In this document: positions 44,135 through 48,170 of the stretch, piece after piece
Layout of the letters: the number at the start of each line of letters is the position of its first letter
Position numbering within the stretch: position 1 is the first letter of the stretch
Assembly (NCBI GenBank): GCA_001724175.1
Contig: MEDT01000061.1
Coordinates: forward strand, 1 to 48,170
Direction of reading: 5' to 3'
DNA: 48,170 nucleotides
From: Cytophagaceae bacterium SCN 52-12
Lineage (GTDB): Bacteria > Bacteroidota > Bacteroidia > Cytophagales > Spirosomataceae
Program-made: the position numbers and the translations under genes
The notes under the pieces: generated by a model
What the model saw: the letters and a program-made list of their open reading frames with translations, nothing else
Told to the model about the DNA's origin: nothing
Database searches by the model: none

Positions 44135-47100
44135 ATGGAGAAAAAAAACAAACGCCAAAGGCTGCCGTTTTACCTTATGAAACTGACCTTTTATCAACTA
44201 GTTATTACGGTCGTCTTTGCAGGAATCGTTTCGGCAGGAGCTTCCAGGGCACAGGATATTCTTAGCCAGCATATTTCGGTAGAGATCCTGGACAAAAAAA
44301 TGAAAGATGCCCTGCGGATTATCGAAAAGCAATCCGACGTCAAGTTTGTGTATAGCTCGCGCCTGGTAGACGTCAACCGGAAGGTAAACCTGGTAGTCCA
44401 CAATATGCCGCTGGCCCAGGTCCTGGAAAAACTTCTGTTCCCCCAGCAACTGAAATACGAAATCTCGGGCAGGCAGCTGATCCTCGACAGGCAGGAAAAG
44501 AAAGCGGGTATTTCATCGCCGGAAAGTATGATCATTCACGAACCCGACCGGGGTATCAGAGGCAAGGTTACGGACTCTTCGAACGAGGCGCTGCCCGGCG
44601 TCAACGTGCTTGTGAAAGGGACGCAAACCGGAACGGCCACCAATGCCGACGGTGTTTTCTCTTTGAATATCCCCGACGAGGGCGCAACGCTGATCTTTTC
44701 GTTTGTAGGATATCGCAGCCAGGAAGTGGCCACCGGAGGACTGTCTGTGCTGAACATCACGATGGAAGTCGACGAAAAAGCGCTGGAGGAGGTGGTCGTG
44801 GTAGGGTACGGTACAATGAGGAAAAACGACCTGACGGGCTCGGTTGTTACAGCCAACCTGGAGGCATTTAAAGAAGCCCCCAACACCAACGTACTGCAGT
44901 CGGTGAAAGGTACGATCCCCGGCCTCGACATCGGCCAGACCAACCAGGCAGGGGAAGAACCGTCTATCCAGATCAGGGGAAGAAATACGATCAACGGCAT
45001 CAGGTCCGTGCTGATCGTACTCGACGGGATCATCTACAACGGAAGGCTGGGCGATATCAATCCTGCCGATATCGAATCGTTAAACGTACTCAAGGACGCC
45101 AGCAGCAAGGCTATTTACGGGGCGCAGGCTGCCAATGGCGTAATCCTGATCACGACCAAAAGCCGCAGCAGGAGCGAAAAACCGATCATTACCTATTCGT
45201 CTTACATAGCCTCTCAAACCCCTACATCTGATATGCGGCTCCGCAACCGGGAAGAGAAGCTGCAGATCATCCGAGACATCTATTATAAGAATGCCTACCT
45301 GGGCCCTGATTATACCCAGCCAAACCCCGACTGGACTTTTGCCCAAACCGAGCTGGTCCCCGAAAACATGAAAGGGATCGACGAAGGGGTGGACTTTGAC
45401 TGGTGGAAAGCGCTGTCGAACCCGGGTTTCCTCACAGACCATGCGCTGACTATAAACGGCAGCACTCAAAAAACAGATTACTACCTGTCAGGAGGCTTTA
45501 CCAAACAAAAAGGCTTTTTGATGAATGATAACTATAAACGGAGCTCGGTGCGTATCAATCTGAGCACGGCCATAACCGATTGGTTTACGCTGGGCGCCAA
45601 CACTTTCGGCTCATTTACGGATTATTCGGGCATATACCCTAATATGGTAGCCATGAGGCAGACAAGCCCACTGGTCAAGCCGGTAGACGAAAAAGGGGAG
45701 TTTATTATCTTTCCTACCGGCGCAACCAATCTTATCAACCCGTTTTTAGCTGCCCAGGCCGACAATAAAGACATTAAAAACAGGTTTAACGGAACGTTTT
45801 ACGGGATTGTGAAAATTCCGGCCGTCAAAGGGCTGGAATACAGGCTGAATTTTTCAAACGATTTTATCAGCGAAAATTATTTCAATGCAAACCGCTATGA
45901 TGCCAACCGGACCGGAGCAATGCAGAAGATCAACCGGAAGCAGCTGGACCGCACGATCGATAATATCATCAACTACGACAACCGGTTTGGGCATCACGGT
46001 ATTTCGGCCACTTTCGTGACAGGCTACCGGAGCAATGAGGCTGAATCGACGAACGCAGAGGGAGAGAATATCGCCAATATATCGCTTTCCTACAACAGCC
46101 TTCAGCAGGCCGCGATACAGCGGATCTATTCCTACGCATGGAAAGGAACATTTCTGTACCAGATGGGGAGGGTAAACTATAACTATAAAAACACCTATCT
46201 CATTACCGGTACGCTAAGAAGGGACGGCTATAGCGGCTTTTCAAAAAACAACAAATTTGCGCTTTTCCCATCAGTAGGGCTTGCCTGGATCGTATCCAAC
46301 AATGCCTTTATGTCGGGCTCGAAAATAGACCTCCTGAAAATAAGGGGGAGCTTCGGGGTGAATGGCAATATGACCTCGAGGTATTCTTCCCTGGCAAAGG
46401 TAAGCACGCCTGACGAGTCGAAATTTGTATTCGGAGAAGGAGGGACTTCTATCGGGCAGTCCCTGACTTCGCTTCCCAACAATAATCTCCGGTGGGAAAA
46501 ATCGAACGGGCTGAACATCGGTGTGGATTTCGGCCTGCTCGACAACCGCCTGGGAGGCAGCGTGGAATATTACCATACGGCCACCACCGATTTGTTATGG
46601 AATATCGTAATCCCGCAGATCACGGGCTTCTCCAGTATTTCGAGCAATGTCGGGAAATTACAGAACAATGGCGTCGAGGTCATGCTTTCCACTACGCCGG
46701 TAAGGACAAAGTCGTTTGAATGGAATGTCAACCTGAATTACGCCAGCAATAAGAATAAAATTGTGAGCCTGCTCGGGGAAGATAAAAATAAGGATGGCAG
46801 GGAAGACGACCTGCCGGGAAGCAACCTGTTTATCGGCAAATCGATCGGCACGATCTATCATTACCAGATACAGGGGATCTGGCAGTTGAACGACGAAGTA
46901 ATGACGGGTTATTATCCCGGTGCGTACCGCATCGTCGACCAGGATAACGACGGTACGATCACTGCCGACAAGGACAGGGTCTTTTTAGGAAGGTCGGAGC
47001 CGGCTTATTCGTTCGGTGTCCAGAGCGAAATGAAATATAAGGGATTTGTTTTCCGCTTCTTCGTCAATTCCATACAAGGCGGCAAAAATGGCTATCTAGG

Positions 47101-47470
47101 CGGCAATGCCCCGGCCAATGTGGCATCTACGGGGAACTTTGCCAACCTGAATACCTTCAACTACGATTTATGGTCGGTAAGCAACCCGGGCGGCAAGTAT
47201 GCCGTCGGGTGGTCGGTGCCCCAGATCAATCCGACCCCTTACTATTCCAGGAGTTTTGTCCGGCTACAGGATGTTTCACTGGCCTACCAGGTGAACAGCG
47301 CGCTGGTAAACAAGATAGGCGGCAGGCATATCAAGGTCTTTGCCAGCGGCAAGAATCTGATTACCCTCACCGATTGGGATGGCTGGGACCCCGAAACCGG
47401 GCAGGGTATCAATAGTGATGCGTACCCGGTTTTAAAATCATTTTCATTAGGTATTGAATTAAGCTTTTAA
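44135..47470 (+). CDS. SusC-family TonB-dependent transporter with STN domain (third locus)
   Basis: 1111 aa, ATG start (an internal ATG 14 codons in could also serve). Signal segment about residues 17-38 (LTFYQLVITVVFAGIVSAGAS). STN domain about 44-112, regulatory-like beta-sandwich about 145-225 (IRGKVTDSSNEALPGVNVLV), plug (EEVVVVGYGTMRKNDLTGSVV) and barrel ending FSLGIELSF. It imports a SusD-captured ligand and signals to the FecR upstream. The stop codon overlaps the next start by one base (TAATG), indicating coupled translation with SusD. Confidence 0.94.
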   Translation: MEKKNKRQRLPFYLMKLTFYQLVITVVFAGIVSAGASRAQDILSQHISVEILDKKMKDALRIIEKQSDVKFVYSSRLVDVNRKVNLVVHNMPLAQVLEKLLFPQQLKYEISGRQLILDRQEKKAGISSPESMIIHEPDRGIRGKVTDSSNEALPGVNVLVKGTQTGTATNADGVFSLNIPDEGATLIFSFVGYRSQEVATGGLSVLNITMEVDEKALEEVVVVGYGTMRKNDLTGSVVTANLEAFKEAPNTNVLQSVKGTIPGLDIGQTNQAGEEPSIQIRGRNTINGIRSVLIVLDGIIYNGRLGDINPADIESLNVLKDASSKAIYGAQAANGVILITTKSRSRSEKPIITYSSYIASQTPTSDMRLRNREEKLQIIRDIYYKNAYLGPDYTQPNPDWTFAQTELVPENMKGIDEGVDFDWWKALSNPGFLTDHALTINGSTQKTDYYLSGGFTKQKGFLMNDNYKRSSVRINLSTAITDWFTLGANTFGSFTDYSGIYPNMVAMRQTSPLVKPVDEKGEFIIFPTGATNLINPFLAAQADNKDIKNRFNGTFYGIVKIPAVKGLEYRLNFSNDFISENYFNANRYDANRTGAMQKINRKQLDRTIDNIINYDNRFGHHGISATFVTGYRSNEAESTNAEGENIANISLSYNSLQQAAIQRIYSYAWKGTFLYQMGRVNYNYKNTYLITGTLRRDGYSGFSKNNKFALFPSVGLAWIVSNNAFMSGSKIDLLKIRGSFGVNGNMTSRYSSLAKVSTPDESKFVFGEGGTSIGQSLTSLPNNNLRWEKSNGLNIGVDFGLLDNRLGGSVEYYHTATTDLLWNIVIPQITGFSSISSNVGKLQNNGVEVMLSTTPVRTKSFEWNVNLNYASNKNKIVSLLGEDKNKDGREDDLPGSNLFIGKSIGTIYHYQIQGIWQLNDEVMTGYYPGAYRIVDQDNDGTITADKDRVFLGRSEPAYSFGVQSEMKYKGFVFRFFVNSIQGGKNGYLGGNAPANVASTGNFANLNTFNYDLWSVSNPGGKYAVGWSVPQINPTPYYSRSFVRLQDVSLAYQVNSALVNKIGGRHIKVFASGKNLITLTDWDGWDPETGQGINSDAYPVLKSFSLGIELSF

Positions 47471-48170
47471 TGGATACAGATATGAGAAATTTAAGATTAT
47501 TCATATTGAGTACTGTGCTTCTCCTGGGCCTCAATGCCTGTGACGAACAAAAGATACTACAGGAAACCCCGTTGGATTTCTTCAGCCCGGAAAACAGTTT
47601 TGTTACCTATGACAACTTCCAGAGCGGGCTTACCGATCTCTATGCAAAAGTGCGGAACATCCACTATGCCGGTACCGAATACAAGCCTTACCTTACGGCT
47701 ACCGATATTGCCCATGACGGCCGCTACCAGCTCACTGCGCGTTTTGGCGGGCACACCAACTACCTGGTGCCTACCAACAGCAACGTTTTGCTGCATTGGA
47801 GAAGCTGGTACAAAATTGTCAGTAATGCCAATACTATCATTTCCAGAGTTGAGCAATCGGCTCTCAGCGATAGCGAGAAGAAGCTGATCGAGGCAGAAGC
47901 ACGGTTCTTCCGTGCATTTGCCTACCGGTTCCTGGTTTATTTATGGGGCGACATTCCGCTGGTAACACAGGAAGTAACTTCTCCGCAAACCGATTTCATA
48001 CGAAACTCAAAAACGGATGTTTTGAACCAGATAATCGAAGACGCCAGGATCGCTGCCGATAATTTACCTGCTATTAACCAGGTAGTGGACGGAAAAATAT
48101 CCAACCTTGTTGCCTACCAGCTACTGGCCGAGACCTATATTTCGGTCGAAGACTACGACGCGGCTATTGC
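47470..48170 (+). CDS. SusD/RagB-family outer-membrane lipoprotein, cut by window end
   Basis: 233 codons present, no stop before the window edge. The ATG at 47470 overlaps the susC stop (TAATG); a second ATG four codons later also fits. Lipoprotein signal with GLNAC (Cys about residue 23), then DEQKILQETPLDFFSPENSF, and the SusD helix EAEARFFRAFAYRFLVYLWGDIPLV. Missing the C-terminal half with the RagB signature. It would be the ligand-binding partner of the SusC just upstream. Confidence 0.92.
   Translation, partial: MDTDMRNLRLFILSTVLLLGLNACDEQKILQETPLDFFSPENSFVTYDNFQSGLTDLYAKVRNIHYAGTEYKPYLTATDIAHDGRYQLTARFGGHTNYLVPTNSNVLLHWRSWYKIVSNANTIISRVEQSALSDSEKKLIEAEARFFRAFAYRFLVYLWGDIPLVTQEVTSPQTDFIRNSKTDVLNQIIEDARIAADNLPAINQVVDGKISNLVAYQLLAETYISVEDYDAAI

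Noticed and set aside
47534-47887. Short frame of 117 codons near the right edge
   Set aside because: It is an out-of-frame shadow of susD, which reads from 47470 to the window end with lipobox and family motifs.

Overview
The window reads as a Bacteroidota chromosome, most likely Cytophagales (a Spirosomataceae or Dyadobacter-like organism; genus not proven). Grounds: three SusC/SusD outer-membrane uptake pairs with an N-terminal STN signalling domain on each SusC, ECF sigma/FecR pairs beside each of them, the housekeeping order DUF177-rpmF-plsX-fabH-efp-accB-accC, a TTTG-N20-TAnnTTTG promoter of the Bacteroidota type, and almost no Shine-Dalgarno sequences.

Region 1 (about 171-29391) is an accessory nutrient-use island built as two arms that point away from each other. 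Left arm, minus strand: ECF sigma, FecR, SusC, SusD, then three tandem paralogues of the neutral/alkaline ceramidase-like family. Right arm, plus strand: FecR (its presumed sigma factor lies divergently, on the minus strand), SusC, SusD, a fourth and divergent ceramidase-like protein, a lipoprotein with a propeller, helical repeats and a CxxCH cytochrome domain, a tandem alpha/beta hydrolase, a parallel beta-helix protein and a polytopic membrane protein. The likely logic is that substrate binding at each SusC is signalled through STN and FecR to the ECF sigma, which raises expression of that uptake system and its exported hydrolases. Acyl-amide (ceramide-like) hydrolysis is suggested by family only; the true substrate is unknown, and active-site positions differ among the four paralogues.

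Region 2 (29415-32623) holds a polytopic membrane protein gene broken by one in-frame TAG, and an exported enolase-superfamily protein.

Region 3 (32668-38858, minus strand) is the core fatty-acid/phospholipid/translation cluster: DUF177, L32, PlsX, FabH, EF-P, AccB and AccC, with a NeuD/PglD-like acyltransferase upstream. accC is disrupted as sequenced: about 12 codons around the usual YAGYxxPPYYDSM segment are missing and a TAG sits at the junction, while the rest of the C-terminus continues in the same frame.

Region 4 (38956-41992) has a small AT-rich PIN-domain toxin/antitoxin pair, an outer-membrane-type exported protein and an M61-family peptidase. Region 5 (42086 to the end) is a third ECF sigma-FecR-SusC-SusD locus, with susD running off the window.

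Non-coding signals of note: each of the three susC leaders carries a strong inverted repeat 45-85 nt before the start codon, two of them with a T-tract on the antisense side. A family of intergenic repeats combines a changing hairpin head with a constant tail. Several self-complementary phrase-like repeats lie just after genes. No tRNA, rRNA, CRISPR array or insertion sequence was recognised.
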